Counted from the stretch's first letter, positions 12,530-26,348 are shown. The stretch is 64,000 bases of DNA from Ligula intestinalis (GCA_036362985.1 JAYGXS010000004.1:43062024-43126023), one strand, 5' to 3'. Translations and numbers: made by a program. Notes: generated by a model from the sequence alone, not told the origin.

Positions 12530-14134
12530 ATCTGCATCCTACTCCCCTGTTTAATTTATCAGTTCACTGACTCTCCCAATAATTCTAACCCTTTATTCTC
12601 ATTCCTAAACACTATAGTTTATCGCGGACTTTGTTAAATGCCCTCCCGTCTGTTTCTTTCCTCAGGAATATCAAGCTTTTCCTTGCCACCGACCGTTGTT
12701 GTGAGCGTCCCCCCCAACTCCTAAATGGCAGGCTTTCTGACAGCTTATTTTTTTAGAGCTCCAGATATGGGTGTTCTTTGAAAGTCGTAATGATGAAGTC
12801 GGCTTCCAAGCGAAGACGCCGAAGAGCCCCCCATCACGCTGCACGCTCAAGCCCCTACAATGCCCTCGGTACATTATAGGTTTTTTACTGTTTTTGTAGG
12901 GCACGGTTTCAATTATCCCCCCTCCCCTTATGATAAGTACTCTTCACTAAAAAAGGGGGTTAGAACTAGGGTTAATGTTCAGGGCTACAAGGGTTAGTCT
13001 TAGAGTTAAAGTTGGAACACGGGAATCGGAACCCCCTGGAGTTTAGCATAAGACTACCTGGAGATAGATATACTTCTGTTCAATCGTCACTTGCGGCAGA
13101 CAAATTGTTTGAGAGACAAAAGACAATTTTTGACGTGGGGTTATGTCCCGAGGAGGACTTGAACGAAAGTCAGTTGTTGTTGTGACCCCCCATCCCCTGA
13201 TTACTGATTACAGGTTCCCATGCAGAACTGTTCGCATCGACGCAGATACTGAAATCTTCAAGAGTAACGAGCTTGTCTAAATGCGGCTAATCGTCATGAT
13301 TGTTCGTAGCAGGGCTGGGCGCATTGACCACCATAACGAATGTTCTGCCAATAGAGCACTGAACCCCTTTATGCGGAAAGTTCTGGGGGCGGGAGTGACC
13401 AACGAGCCTTTTGTCGACCAGCACGGCTGGACGCGTTCCTTTAAAAGAAGTCGGCTTCGCAGAGGTGTTAGTGAACGTATTGGTCTGTTGTCCGTGGGCG
13501 TACTTATAAGTCATCCAGCAGTCTACGCTACCGGAGTGAGGACTGGTTTTGTTTTCATTATCGTCGATGACTGACGGCTGACTGCGCAGCAGGAGGTTAT
13601 AGCCGACAGGCATCGCTTCGACGCTCGGCGTCTTTGTTCAACAACTCACCGTCTCAAGGTCATTCAGCTCTCCCGCCGACGGTTCCAGACTCCCTGACCT
13701 TAAAATTTGACAGGCTGAAACTTGCGCGCATGAGCGCATTCAGACAGTCACAGCCTTCTACGCCCAATTTTAACAAGCTAACACGCTGTTAAGGCAGCAC
13801 GGACCACTAGACAAGCCACAGCTGGATAAAAGACATTTCAACTAGCTCCCAAAGTCGACTGAAATTTCCCTCAACTTCTCGAATGTGACTCAACAATATT
13901 AGCACACGCCTGAAAAACTAACTTACAATAGGGTGGATGCAGAGACGATGACTTGCGCGTGACTTTGTGGCGGTCTTACAGCCAACCGCCTCCAAACGCG
14001 AGATGCCACTGACGTGTCACCCCAGTGTAAATCTTGGTCTCGCCCAGTCGACAGCGCGGTGGCCACATGCGCACGCGTGACCTTTGCTCTAGCTGACTGG
14101 GGCTCTCGTAGTCCAATCAGTGCTCTAGGACTAT
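12530..14134. other. No recognisable gene; degenerate TTAGGG-like tract
   Basis: Positions 12955-13020 hold degenerate GGTTAG/GGGTTA words followed by ACACGGGAAT, an association repeated at 30690-30780. The remainder has only short overlapping frames. Confidence 0.45.
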
Positions 14135-14864
14135 TATCGCAAAGGCGTTAAGATTACACCGGTTAACCCTAACGATTGCGATCTTTCAGGCCCGGTTCCT
14201 TGGGAGATTATAGAGAAGTCTTAGAGAACCAGAGTAGGAGAAGGGTAGATTCTGTGCAGAACAAGACGGAGAATAGATAGTAGAAAAGTGGTTGACTCGG
14301 CCTGGCGTTGAGTTCGACCATCAGCACCGTGAGAGAGCACTGTAGCGTCGCGTCCGTCTCGAGCCGAGGCGGAGGGCCGAGTAACTCAAACGTCAGTCGC
14401 CGAAGACGTTTTTTCTGTCTGATGGCCTTGATGGTGATTGGTGAACGCCAAGGACAGACACCAGTGGGGGAGTCCCTGTATCGTGCGATGGTTGCCGAGT
14501 GCGCGGCAAACAAAGGCAGGCACAGTGTATAGGCGTTTAGCCAGCGCGCGTAGCCACTGCACTTTCGCGGCTTTTGGCAGCGAAGCCAGCGTGAGTCAGC
14601 AAGGCAGGCTCCCACACTATGACCCCTTTTCGGTCATCACTCAAAATCCTACGCTTACGAACACTCGGAAATCGCCTCTGAGCGAGGCGGCGGCTCACAC
14701 GCCCTCCCGGCCGGACGCAGCGGCAGCTTCCTCCTAACCCTTGTACACAATACATTGTTCCTTCTACTGTCGTTTTTCCACCGTCTTCTCTCCAATCTCC
14801 TAAGGAACCAGGGCCTGAATGATTGTAGCTGTAAGGGTTAACCGTCTTTACCTTAACTCCTATA
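14135..14864. repeat. Two S1 LTR-like elements in inverted orientation
   Basis: A minus-strand S1 3' part starts at 14135 (TATCGC end) and is recognisable to about 14300. A plus-strand S1 copy ends with CCTATA at 14864 and may begin at TGTAGCG, 14341. Flanking 4-mers do not match, so the internal junction is unresolved. Confidence 0.5.
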
Positions 14865-15046
14865 ACTTCGTCTACAGCGATAAGAGACTTGCGCTGCATT
14901 TACCACACGCTCTCCACACACAGCCACGTAGTTTTGGTGTCATAACAGAGTCAGGAAAACCTGGTCAGGCGCAGGTAATAGGCGCAGTATGATCCGGCGC
15001 TTGGGCATACCATCACATCCAATTTGCGGCATTCTTTATCGGAGCG

Positions 15047-15860
15047 TATCGCAGGGGCTTAAGTAAGTCAAACCCTAGCAACTACGGTCTTCAGGCCCGG
15101 TTCCTTCGGAGAGAGAGAAGTTGTAGTAGCCCTAGCAGCCACTTGGAACCCAAGATCTGACGGATGGCGCCTTTGACCTGCGCGCATAATGCCGCCTGCG
15201 GGCAGGCGATACTTGCCGGCACCCCCTGTCCGTTCTCGCTCAATGATCTGAGCCACTTACGAACACATCCAGTCTTGCCTTGCCAGCCCTGCGCTATGCA
15301 ACCAATCACAGGCCGACCTTGTAAATGAACGCGTTCTGTCTCTGTCTTCTGGCCTGATTCCTGCTAAGACCTTACGTGGGATTCTGCTCTGGTGCGTCGC
15401 GGCCGGCGACGCCGCCCTGTCCTACTGGCCTCGCGGTCGTACGCCCTGCAAAACCTATTGGCAACCTTCCCCTTATCCCTTCTGTAAACAATATACTTTT
15501 CCGTCTTCTCTGCCTGCCCAATACTTCTCGCATATCCTAAGGAACCGGGCCTGGAAGATTGTAGGTGTTAGGGTTGACCGTCTTAGCCTTAACACCTATA
15601 AAGTCATGGCAAGGCCAGAGTGGTCGGAAGGGTGTTTTCTGTGCAGAAGGAAGTGGAGAATAGGCAAGAGGAAGTTAATTATCAGAAGACCGCACAACCG
15701 CAAGCCAGCGGACGGTGTCTGAAGTGATGTCTCCTCGAGGCCCTCTGTGATTCGGTCTGTGATTGACTGTTCCAGAGGCAAGCGCTCACAAATGCACTAC
15801 GACTTGAACTAGTCACGACAAGCATTCACAAGTGCACTTCGTGTGGAGCGGGTCGCTACA
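15047..15860 (-). repeat. S1 LTR-like element, split by another S1 copy, TSD AGCG
   Basis: A minus-strand S1 element runs from its GCGATA end (15047) to its TGTAGCG end (15860), with exact AGCG repeats at 15043-15046 and 15861-15864. It is interrupted at 15121 by the plus-strand copy 15122-15600 and resumes at 15605. Without the insert it is about 331 bp. Confidence 0.85.
15122..15600 (+). repeat. S1 LTR-like element (CCTATA subfamily), 479 bp, TSD AAGT, nested
   Basis: Starts TGTAGTAGCC and ends AACACCTATA. Exact AAGT repeats flank it (15118-15121, 15601-15604). It is closely similar to the copy at 41621-42078. It sits inside an older S1 element in opposite orientation. Confidence 0.85.
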
Positions 15861-16609
15861 AGCGCCTGTCTTGCCCTGATGTGACCTCCATGTTGATCCG
15901 GTGCATCTTCTGCGTGACCCACTTTGGGGACACGCACTAGCAAAGGTGCCGCAGAGTAATCACAGCTAAGCAAAGGAGGGCTGTTTTGACACCCAGGCGG
16001 CCGCTAAATTCCACTGCCGCGTGAAAGCAGAAACCGTTGTTTTAGAACTAAGGAAAAACATGGTAATTATGATGACGTGCACTAGCTAAATTATGATAGG
16101 GCGGTGGTATTGGCTGTTGTCATCAAATAGCGAGTAATTATCTTTGCGCATAACGGTAGTTTAGGTAGATGATGCTTTTGTGCTTTCCTAGAGTACCTGA
16201 ATTCTTTGATGGATGGTATCGTGCGGCCCTCCGTGTTTCTGTTGGACGGTGGCGCCGAAGCCTGATTTTGTGGTGTGCAACACTTGTCATGTCACTATAC
16301 AAAGGTAATTTGTGATCCTTTAACCGGTGACCGAATTGCCAGGTTGGCGCCAAAGCACGTTTGAAGGTATTACCGCGGCTGTTTATTCGTCAGGCACAGC
16401 AAACTGTTTACTTTTGCACTCAGCTTACGCCAAATGCAGTCTCGCATCTGTGGATGCATCGGTAAACTCGCCGCCTGTGGCAGTCATCAAAATTACTCTG
16501 GCGGACGAGGCTGGCTTTCTAAAGGACAATTCAAAAGGTTGGTTTATGTCACACTAACAGAGACATTAAGGATATACTAAGCAGAGTCTACGTCAGGGAA
16601 CTGACGTTT

Positions 16610-17046
16610 TATAGGAATTAAGGTTACGACGGTTAAACCTAACAGCTACAATCTTCCAGGCTCGGTTCTTCAGGGGATGGGAGAAGTCTTGGGAAGGCCA
16701 GATTGTTAGGACTAGTTTATTCTGCAGAAGGATAGAAGAATAGGTTGTGAGAGATTTGACTATCGGAGCGCACGTCCGGCCGTGAGGAGGGCCAGATCCG
16801 AAGTCATGTCTGCTGGTAACCATGGCCTTGAGGTCTGTCCAGACAGATTGAGGTCACGCCATTGTTGGTCGAGGCTAGAACGGGGGAGACACGGTGTGTG
16901 CTGGCTAGCTGTGAAGTTTGCGCATCCGTTTGCGAATAGGCCCTAGACACGTGGGAAAACTGCTTTCGCGCGGGGTCGTATACTCTGCGTGACCTCTTCT
17001 GCGGCATCACGATTTAGGAGGGAGTTGGGCAGCAGCGACCGCCATA
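16610..17046 (-). repeat. S1 LTR-like element, 437 bp, TSD GTTT
   Basis: Ends TATAGG (16610) and CCATA (17046), with exact GTTT duplications at 16606-16609 and 17047-17050. The inner core shows the CCGAGCCTGGAAGAT-like block and the TTCTGCAGAA variant of the family palindrome. Confidence 0.8.
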
Positions 17047-17689
17047 GTTTTCCCAGCTCCGTTTATCACCATTAGCTCTCTTACGGAATTCGCTCATCTC
17101 CCAACTTAAGTTAGTCTTTTTATTTTATAGCGGGATTATTGCATCACCTTCTTACCGAACACTTATCTGCTACAAATGGACGATTAGACGACGCCTCAAA
17201 AACGTACATAAAGTAGCTTTCTCCCCCTCCCCTTCCCTCTCCAATCGTCCTCAGCAGAATTAGATGTTAGTGCTCCCGTCGGCCGCTTGTTGGCTTATAC
17301 ACGATAAGCCAATAGGAAGGACCTACTTGCAGGTCGCTTGCCCCGGCAGTTAATGCGGTTCCAGCCCGGTGACCTTGACAGTTAAGAATTTTGACCAATG
17401 GCGCTGGTAGCGCATCAACCAACTGCAGCAGTCTAGCTTTCCGTATAAGACTGCTTATTTCCATTTTCGTGTGTGCTGAGGAGAGAAGAGATGGTGTTAG
17501 GGCTCGAGCTGGCGTTAGAAATTACCCCTGTCCGACTGTTGTCAGGCGAAGTGGACTGGTTATAATCATTGATCGTGTTACGGGATACACTCATCCCATT
17601 GTGCGTTGACGCTCAATCTCGAGCCCTGCCAGTAGACACTCAACGGATCGTAGATTATGGACGGAAAGATATAAACAAGAAGCAGATGT

Positions 17690-17965
17690 GATCGCTGGGA
17701 CGTAATTTTATGAGCCTGACATTTCGAAATCCGTCGTGGATCCCCCTTTAGAGCCAGTAGCAGAAACCAGGAAATCATGCACAGATAGTTGTAGTATTTA
17801 TAAGATACAGTCACTATGCTGTTGCACACCTAGGACAATTAGCGGCTTCCCCTATCGAGGATAGTCGCCCGCTTTTGCGCTAATTACTTGATGGACGGCG
17901 TGCGGGTCGTGACCTGCTGAACTTTCATCACCCGTGTTGGATTTGGGCGTGATTATTGTTCAGCC
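17690..17965. repeat. Third copy of the Penelope-tail-associated repeat
   Basis: Matches 47150-47435 and, in shortened form, 45125-45255. It begins with a decayed hammerhead-like tail on the minus strand (CTGGGACG...CTGACATTTCGAAAT near 17697-17730) and continues with CCTATCGAGGATAG and GAACTTTCATCA blocks shared by all three copies. Confidence 0.6.
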
Positions 17966-19165
17966 ATCTGACCCTCTGGCGCCGGCATTAGCCGATGCGT
18001 ACGCCTGCGGATTCCCTGAGTGGCGAATTGCTTTTGCTCAACTGAGCCCCCAGCATTGAATCTGGATTGGGCGAGTCGATGCGCGTGTTTATAGACAGGG
18101 AGCCCGTGAACCATGGCTCAAGTAACTCGCGTCTAACATGATCTCGCGAGAATTTTGGCCTCACCAACTTTGAATGTGTGGTCAGGTCTTGTCGAATGGG
18201 CTGCGACTTAGGCCTTGGCGCCATTCCTCCCCACTGTTGCCAAGTGTTCGGCAACTCACGTCTTGATAAGTCCTCCACTTGCGGACAAAGCAACTCCATT
18301 GAAGAATAACACTACCATCAAAGACAAGGGAGAATAGAATGGCCATTTATGGTCTAGTAGCCGTTATCAGCCAACCATAAACAACACTGGCTAGTTGACG
18401 ATGGCCAATAAGTCAGAAATGGCCATTCTGGTGTCTCTTCTTTGTCCGTAATCTCTTTGTCTCTAGTTGCAATCATGTTCTGACTAGCATAAATAGTGAT
18501 TTCTTAGATTCCCCATCCAGACTTATGAGGGCTAGCTTGGAAACCAATTTAGGAAATGCAAGGTAAGAAATTATAAGCGGCTAGTCCCAAATGTGGTTTT
18601 TACTGTTCTTTCTCGACAGCTCGCTGACCGTGTCAGCTCATCCACACAATCTCTGCCAACGCAATGAATGACGTTGAGTTAGCGAATTCAGTAATCTAGA
18701 CAGCATTTGAAATCCTCAATCTATTTGTTATAAGCTGAAGAGCACCCTTTGTGCGTTCAATCACTGGAGCCTTGATAACATCAATGATCACACGGTAGTT
18801 GGAGCAGATCAGTTCTAGAAGCAGTGGCGAGTGAAATGTTTTAGAGGTGTAAAGGGTTAGATGGGGAGGGAGACAAAACTGTTTTACCTTGAAACCATCA
18901 TTCCAAAAACGTTCCGCAAAAACTTCACCAATAACTGTGGCCATGATATACATAACTAAGAGTCAGCGACGGCATTGAGGGTCATAAACTAGCGAGCTGT
19001 ATTCACTCTTCGTGCAGCCTAGAAATATACGGAAAAGTTAGGAACCGAAGGGTTTTGTACATTCACAATTGCTGTCCGACGCCTCGACATGGAATCAACC
19101 CAAAATACGGAAATAAAAATTTTGTAAGAATCTGTATTAGACCGTAAGAGTCTTCACTATTAATA
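17966..19165. other. No recognisable gene; one MITE-like inverted repeat
   Basis: Apart from the inverted repeat at 18323-18446, only short frames are present (for example a minus-strand 103-codon frame at 17988-18299 with no known motif). Confidence 0.45.
18323..18446. repeat. MITE-like inverted repeat, about 124 bp
   Basis: The two ends share AGAATGGCCATTT in inverted orientation within a longer, imperfect 30-bp inverted repeat starting GACAA. No clear target duplication. Confidence 0.45.
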
Positions 19166-19169
19166 TCAC

Positions 19170-19579
19170 TATCGCAGGGGGTTAAGTGAGTTAAACCGCG
19201 CAACTGCGATCTTCAGACCATGGTTACTTAGTGCTGAAGAGAAGTCCATAAAGGCCAGAGTAGATGGAAGAATGTATTGTGTACACAAAGGAGAGGAGAA
19301 TAGATGAGAGTAGATTGACTCGAAAGAGCCCGTACGCTCAGGAGATCGACCGGATCCCAAGTGACTGTTTGAGAGAACTCGGGGCAGTAGACAGAGAGGA
19401 AGAGCACTTTCATTGGCTATGTCGACCTATGATTGGTTGGACAGCGTGTGGGCGGACAGCATGTTGGGTGGTACACGTCACGCGCGCTAGTAAGTCTAGC
19501 GACCGAAATGAACTTGAGCTCCAGACAGATTGAGGCCACGACAGGAAAGCAGACATCGGACGGGCGATGACCCACTACA
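19170..19579 (-). repeat. S1 LTR-like element, 410 bp, imperfect TSD
   Basis: Ends TATCGCAGG and CCACTACA. Flanks are TCAC and ACAC (3 of 4 match). It has the CCATGGTCTGAAGATCGCAG variant of the core, shared with 37526-37957, 42834-43267, 45276-45683 and 52772-53215. Confidence 0.75.
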
Positions 19580-19583
19580 ACAC

Positions 19584-21600
19584 TTTCGACGCCTCCCAGC
19601 ATATACGGGGAGATTAAGGACAAACCGCCAGTCCAGATCACAGTCATATGGATCTATTAACTTGCCTGTTTCCGTGGGACAGCATATATTGATCGCACGA
19701 ACCGAAGTTTGTCCAAAGAGCCCGAGAAAACCTTCCAGCATTGTTGTGAAGGGGTAAAATAAGGAGCATTAACATCTATATTCTAGCACACATGGTAGAG
19801 TCAAATGTTAGAGAGGCTTTCCACGGGATTTACGATGCCTCATCAAAATATTCAAAATTCCTCGGACAGCATCTTTTGGCTACGGCAGAAGTAACTAAAA
19901 TCAGGTAGCGCAAACCGGTCCTGAGCGCCCAAGAGAATCCCGTAAACGCGCCGCAGTCACCATGGCCAGAAGTCAACAATTCAGCCGGCCGCCGCGAATT
20001 ACCGTCAACAGTGGGCAGTTCCCTCTGACGCTGATCAGACTACTGACTCCAATTTTTGGTTTCTCCGACCCTGATGACCTCGCGATTTCCCTACGAACCC
20101 GCATATCTTACTTATTTAGCTAACTATATAAGCGTACAGGTCTGAAGATAATTGATCGAAAGCGAACATATGCTCACCAACCTATATTTTTGAATATCAC
20201 TTCCTTCTTCGTCAAAGAGGCCACTGGGACTTCATTTTTCACCATATACACCTCTCATCGCAATCGTTTGTTTACTTAGCTGTTCTGAGGCCACGAGGAA
20301 ATGCATTTCAAAACAGGCAAGTCTTTCTCACTAAAAGGGTGCGTGTACTTAAAGCCTTTCGATCATATTAGCTATATGCTGCCCAATCCGCTTGAAGCGA
20401 AAGTTCTAGAAGAGCGGGACAACCTCTCGTAGACACGGGCCTATCGGATCGGACGGGAGCTCTGTGGTTACAGACAAGACCGGACGCTGTCGAGCTGGCC
20501 AATATACACATCGTGAAATGCAGAGAAAACCATATAAACCTAAACTGGCTTGGCTACTGTCATCGGAAGACATTTGGATAAACAAGCCCTTACTGGGGCA
20601 GAGGGGTTATGCACAACACCGCAAGTAATTGCAGCAAGCCCTAATTATCATTCAAAGTGCATGCATCGAAGTTCGTCCGGCTGCGGTTGCTTGGACGAGA
20701 GAAATATCGACCGACATCACGCGAGTGCGCACCGGCTGTCACGCTTGTCAGGCGGACCGGCGACGGCATGGATAAGTGACGGTGCTGACGACCATAATAG
20801 CGAGCAGCTACAAATTACGCGGTGAGGTAATAAAAATCATGGACAATTCGTTTATCAAAGTTTCCGACTACCATCATCGTATTAGGACATCGACCAGAAA
20901 GAGGCGCGACACTGCGAAAACAGCAAAAGGCGTGCAAAGAAAATCATAGGAGAACAGTAAAGGCTTTTAGGAGGAAGATAGGCATGCATAACTAACCAGA
21001 TCAGGGCTTAAAGATTATACTAAGAACGTAAATATCGAATGAAGGAACTTCATTACCTGACCTTAGTGAAAGCGAATCTAACGTAAAGGGAGTAATTTAA
21101 GCTTATAAAATTAAATGAGAACAGAAGTATCGGAAAATTCAGATCCCGCTGGGAAGACTGGCAAGGGCTGCAGGATTGGAAGCGGATCGCAGTTAGAAGA
21201 CAAGCTGAATTGATGGACGTGTTCTGTCTACCATGCTGACACAATACCACAATCTTGCTTGGTGAGTTGGATATTAGACTCATGTTTGAAACGGTGACCA
21301 GAACCCATATCATCAGCACATTTAACATATACACTGTCACCGTACATCTCTAACCATCGATGTGGAGCGAAAAGAAGCGATGCGATTATATGGAGTTATG
21401 AATAAATGAGGAACTGATTTCTGTTTGCCAAGCTCGTCTAAATGAGAACAGAAAGAAAAATAGCATGCGGGCAAGAAGGTTGAAATGATTCGAAAACAAC
21501 TGCCACACAAGGAAGTTGGCATGAATAGCTACGCGCAGGTATTTGCCAGGATTCCAGAACGAGCAAGGATTCCTTATAAGTAACACCATAGTTTACTATC
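19584..21600. other. No recognisable gene
   Basis: Only short frames; the longest (21053-21340 minus, 95 codons) has no recognisable motif and is AT-rich. Confidence 0.5.
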
Positions 21601-21610
21601 CATAATTACC

Positions 21611-21745
21611 TAGTTTAGTTTAGTTTAGTATGCCTTAATTTAGTCAGTTTAGTTTAGTTTTAATTTGCTTTATTGTTTATTTTAGTGTAGTTTTAATAAA
21701 GTTCCAGTCTAGTTTAGTTTATTATTCTGTTTTAGTTTAGTTTCA
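21611..21745. repeat. Degenerate TTTAG pentamer tract
   Basis: Many imperfect copies of TAGTTTAGTTTAG. A complementary-looking tract (CTAAAC, ACTAAAC words) occurs near 25310-25430. Confidence 0.75.
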
Positions 21746-22326
21746 TTTTTATTAATGACACGCGGTTGCCTTTCGGCTTATCATGCTACAATATCTGTCC
21801 AAATTCATCAGAAGATATTGTGAGCTTTAAAATGAGAAAAAGCCCATCTTTCATGGTTTTACTTTAAGCTCGAAAATTTGATGTGGAGTCTATATATGAT
21901 TGTAGCCAATTCGCGGCTACTAATTGCGCAGTTCTTGTTTCCTATTAGTTCAATTTATCATTTTAATCACCACGCGCTTTTTATTGTCAAACATTAGGTT
22001 ATTGAAATAATTGTTCGTATTATTTACTACTTTTGTTCGGTCTACTCCATAGAAGGACCACCTCATGGTAATAGGATTTGCTCTAATCGGTTCTTGTTCA
22101 ATAGGCTTCTTTTTTAACCAATCAGAGTTGCTCTTATACTTTTCCAGGTTTTTTGTTCTTTCCGCAACATTTTACTTACGCTTAGACCCAGTAAAGGCAT
22201 TACAAGCAGCTTTGATTTATTTTCTGTTGTGCGCTTATCACGCATTAACTGTTCATTAATCAAGCACTAAACCTTCAACTACGAATTCCGTCAGCCACTT
22301 GGGCTAGGAGACTTTTCCCATTGAGC

Positions 22327-22743
22327 TGTAGTGGTCGCTGTTGCCCGACTCCCTCCTAAGTTGTAATGCCACAGACGAGGTCACTCAGGACCTCGCGTGA
22401 AGGCAGTTTTCGGCATGCCTTGAACTAGTCGCTAACTGACGCGCAAGCGAACGCACGCACAGTGCCCCACCCTTTCTGGCCTCAACCAACAGTGGCATGA
22501 CCTTAATCCGTTAGGACAGACCTTAAGGTCGTGGCTACCGCTACCCATCACTCCAGACCTAGCTCGCTTGGCAGCGAGACACGCACTCCGGCAGTCAAGA
22601 CTTCGTTCTAACTCTTGTGTACACAATACATTGTTCTTAGTACTCTGGACTTCCCAAGGCTTCTCTCCTCCTCACTTAAGGAACCGGGTCTGTAAGATCA
22701 CAGCCGTTAGGATTAAACCTAATAGCCTTAATAAGTTGCGATG
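22327..22743 (+). repeat. S1 LTR-like element, 417 bp, imperfect TSD
   Basis: Starts TGTAGTGGTCGCTG and ends GTTGCGATG, with flanks GAGC and GCGC (3 of 4 match). It contains GTGTACACAATACATTGTTC, the family's palindrome with a poly(A)-signal-like word. Confidence 0.7.
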
Positions 22744-22784
22744 GCGCGGCCCTGCGATGGATCCCTACCATAGCCCTGATGTAC

Positions 22785-22865
22785 CCCACCAATATCACCC
22801 CTATTATCACCGGCCCCGTGGTATAAAAACCTGGGGTTTTCTGTTACATTTGTGTTACTCATAAG
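22785..22865 (+). repeat. Short dispersed repeat with GGGGTTTTC core
   Basis: About 80 bp resembling 42707-42790 (CACCGGCCCCGTGG, TATAAAAACC, GGGGTTTTC, TCCTTAC in the same order). Partial relatives occur near 25205 and 25428. Unknown family. Confidence 0.5.
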
Positions 22866-23193
22866 AAATCCTTACTCCAGAATTAAATGCGCTCATTCTG
22901 CTTCTGTCTCATCACTGACGGCTGTGCCGCTGGGGGTGATCACGTGCCAATCAAAAATGGCACCTCTGAAGACGAGGGAGATGAAAAAGACATTTTGGCA
23001 TGTTGGTGAGCATCAACTAGTCATGCTCCCGCGCTAGATACTTATAAGGGGGGTGGGTGGGCACCCATATTCTCATTGCTGACCTGTGGTCTGTCGGTGG
23101 TCATCCGCAGTCTGGTATCCCACGAAGCTGACAGCTGGAAATTTTATTTCCGAGAAAAAATGCTTGTACACTTCAACATAAATTTCCTCCTTC

Positions 23194-23785
<592 letters not shown>

Positions 23786-24134
23786 TCCTACCCTCCGCCC
23801 CCTCTGGGTAAATTAAATATTTCCAACACCTAGTTTAAGACAGTTTGTTCGATGTTTACGAGTTATACTCATCAGCTACACCACTGGGCATATTGCCAAC
23901 TATACTTTGAAGAACATTGTAAAAATAGGGCTACTCAAAGGACTAAAAATTCACGCAACCCTCAGATATAGAGGGCTTGAATGAACTGTCGGTCGGGATG
24001 TGGTGCACCTGTTACTTTGATAAAAAGTGTTCAAGGATTGGTCCCTTGGGTCATATTCAAGAGTAGATATCTCCTCGAGTCACCAGAATATTCAAAAACC
24101 GTAAGTGTTTTCAAAGTCCTGATGGTCGTGAGAC

Positions 24135-24503
24135 TATCGCGTGTTGTTAAGGCTAAGAAAGGTTTAACCCTCATAGCTGCGATCTCCCAGACTAGGTTCC
24201 TTAGGAGATGAGAGAGAAGTCTTGCCAAGGCCAGAGGAATAGGAAGAATTTATTATTTACAGAATGAATTGGAGAAGAGGCAGTAGGAAAATGACTATCA
24301 GACGCCCGCAAAATCGCAAGCCAGCGGACGGTGTCTGAAGTTAGGTCTGCTCGGCAGTCATCAAATGAGGTCCTGTGTGAGTCGGTCTATGGATGGCTGT
24401 TACAGAGACCCGAAAAAGCGAGCGTTACAAAAGTACACTTCCACTTGAGCTAGTGAAGACAGAGGCGTTCACAAGTGCACTTCGTGTTGCGCTAGACACT
24501 ATA
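24135..24503 (-). repeat. S1 LTR-like element, 369 bp, imperfect TSD
   Basis: Ends TATCGCGTG and CACTATA, with flanks AGAC and CGAC (3 of 4 match). The core is closest to that of 9813-10135 and 15047-15860 (shared CGCAAGCCAGCGGACGG). Confidence 0.75.
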
Positions 24504-24509
24504 CGACTG

Positions 24510-25511
24510 TCGCACTCCAGCCACTGGTTTGAAGCGGTAATAGGCACCCACAGAAAAGGTCAATGGGAATCATAATGTGCACCACAAAAGATGCACTTTT
24601 AGAGATAATATTCCAGTCTAAACTTCGGGGACGCAACACTGAATACGGTAAAGTCGGCACATCAAAGTTTTACGTGAATTCCATAGTGCACCGAGGCCGG
24701 ACTTTGGCCATCTAATGGGCAAAAAGCACGCCATTACTGACTTTTTAACTGTAGCTAGATAACGCACGGGGCTGCATTATAATCACTCACCATCAACGAC
24801 AGTACACGGTAGCGGAATGCTACGGCCAATTAGCATCAAAGCTGTGGATATGACCTTGCCTAACGCAACTTTTTTGGCTCTGTGTAAAAAAAGGGCTAAC
24901 AAACTTTAGAACATTGCAAATTTTAAGCTAGCCTGAGGGCAAAACAGGCGGGATCCAAGGGAAAACACTTAGTGGCCTCATATGCCACCAACATTCGCAT
25001 CTATTCTCATATTAAACGATCATTGATAACATCGTCTAAGGGGCTGTGAATAAAACGCGTACATGGAAACAAACAATAATATTATTCGGAATTCCATGAA
25101 TAATTTCTGACTCAGTCCTCGAAGGGTTATAAAACTTAATACTATAGGAAAAAAGGTATGGCTTAAAAATTCATTTTTAGAGTCGCTAAAAGTTTGGCAC
25201 TTATATACCCCTAGCCCCTAGTCCTGTGGTTAGTTTCGGTTTTATCAGTTTTACTTTAGTTTTTATTTCACTCAGATACCATCAAATTTATACAAATATA
25301 TTTAATAACTACTATATACTGACCTAAACTAACTAGACTAAGCTACACTTGACAAAGTAAGTAAACTATATAACAAACTACAAGTAAACCAATAAACTAA
25401 GTAATGAGCTGAAAACTCCACTAAACTAATACCACCGGTCCCGTAAGGCAAAATTATAAGGCTGGGGGTAGCTTAGGTGGGCGACCGACTTAACCTTCAC
25501 CATAGAGTCTA
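24510..25511. other. No recognisable gene; AT-rich repeat debris
   Basis: Contains CTAAAC-type tracts near 25310-25430 and pieces of the GGGGTTTTC repeat near 25205 and 25428. No supported exon. Confidence 0.45.
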
Positions 25512-25838
25512 AGCAGTGTTGGCATACAGAGCACTATAGTTGTTACGCCCAATTCCATTTTGAGGAGACGGAAAAAACGCCAGGGGAAATCTTGTATTCT
25601 GTACAGAATCTCAGTGGTAGCCAAAGGCCTCGGCGCACGCACCTGTACGTTATGATGATGTAGGCATGGGCGAATAAGAATCACGTGCCCGTTTGATCGG
25701 TTGATGGGGTGATAGCAGTTTGTGCGCGCGTGCGATTGGCTGTCCCGGAGGCTGTACGTGCGCCATCCACCAGTTTGGGACTTGTGATCACGTGACCTCC
25801 TGCACGGCGTAGGTGCCAGCGGTTAAAGGTGCTACGGA
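25512..25838 (-). repeat. S2 LTR-like element
   Basis: A divergent relative of S1 that matches 38901-39224: GCCCAATTCC near the 3' end, the TTCTGTACAGAA palindrome, GATTGGCTGT, GATCACGTGACC, and a GGTGCTAC end. Boundaries are approximate and no target duplication was found. Confidence 0.5.
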
Positions 25839-26226
25839 TCCTCCCTAAGTTATTTGGTGTAAAGGAATAATGTTTACAAGTTCTGTAGGCACTATGTTCC
25901 TTTTCAAATGTTTGCTTTCTCCCACTTATCTCCCACTATCTCCCACTCGACGTCACTATTGTAGTGATCAAAGTATATAACTGAAAGTTCGAACATCAAA
26001 AGCTACGACTTCAACTGCGTACCACTGCGCGTAATTCAGTCCATACTGATGCCGAATTGTGAAGTGATTGAAGTGATTGGTAAAACCGATTATCTCGAGA
26101 GAGGGAGAGGTTTATCACCTCAATTGGCAGCCATTCTGCCACGATTCTTTGTGCGTCATGATAGATTCAAATGTGCTAGACTGATCCCAGTGCGGAATGA
26201 GCTTGGATTCCCCAGTATGCGCCTTA

Positions 26227-26227
26227 C

Positions 26228-26275
<48 letters not shown>
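26227..26275 (+). repeat. TC dinucleotide microsatellite
   Basis: A run of CTCTCT with two TCG interruptions. Confidence 0.95.
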
Positions 26276-26276
<1 letters not shown>

Positions 26277-26348
26277 CACGCCAGTAGTAATGCTATTGAA
26301 CCAGGCGACCGGGATGGGCCGAAAAACGTACTAAAGCAGCCACAATGG

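Noticed and set aside
12950..13035. Interstitial telomere (TTAGGG)n
   Set aside because: Words are too degenerate and end at a sequence shared with another locus, so a dispersed repeat is simpler.
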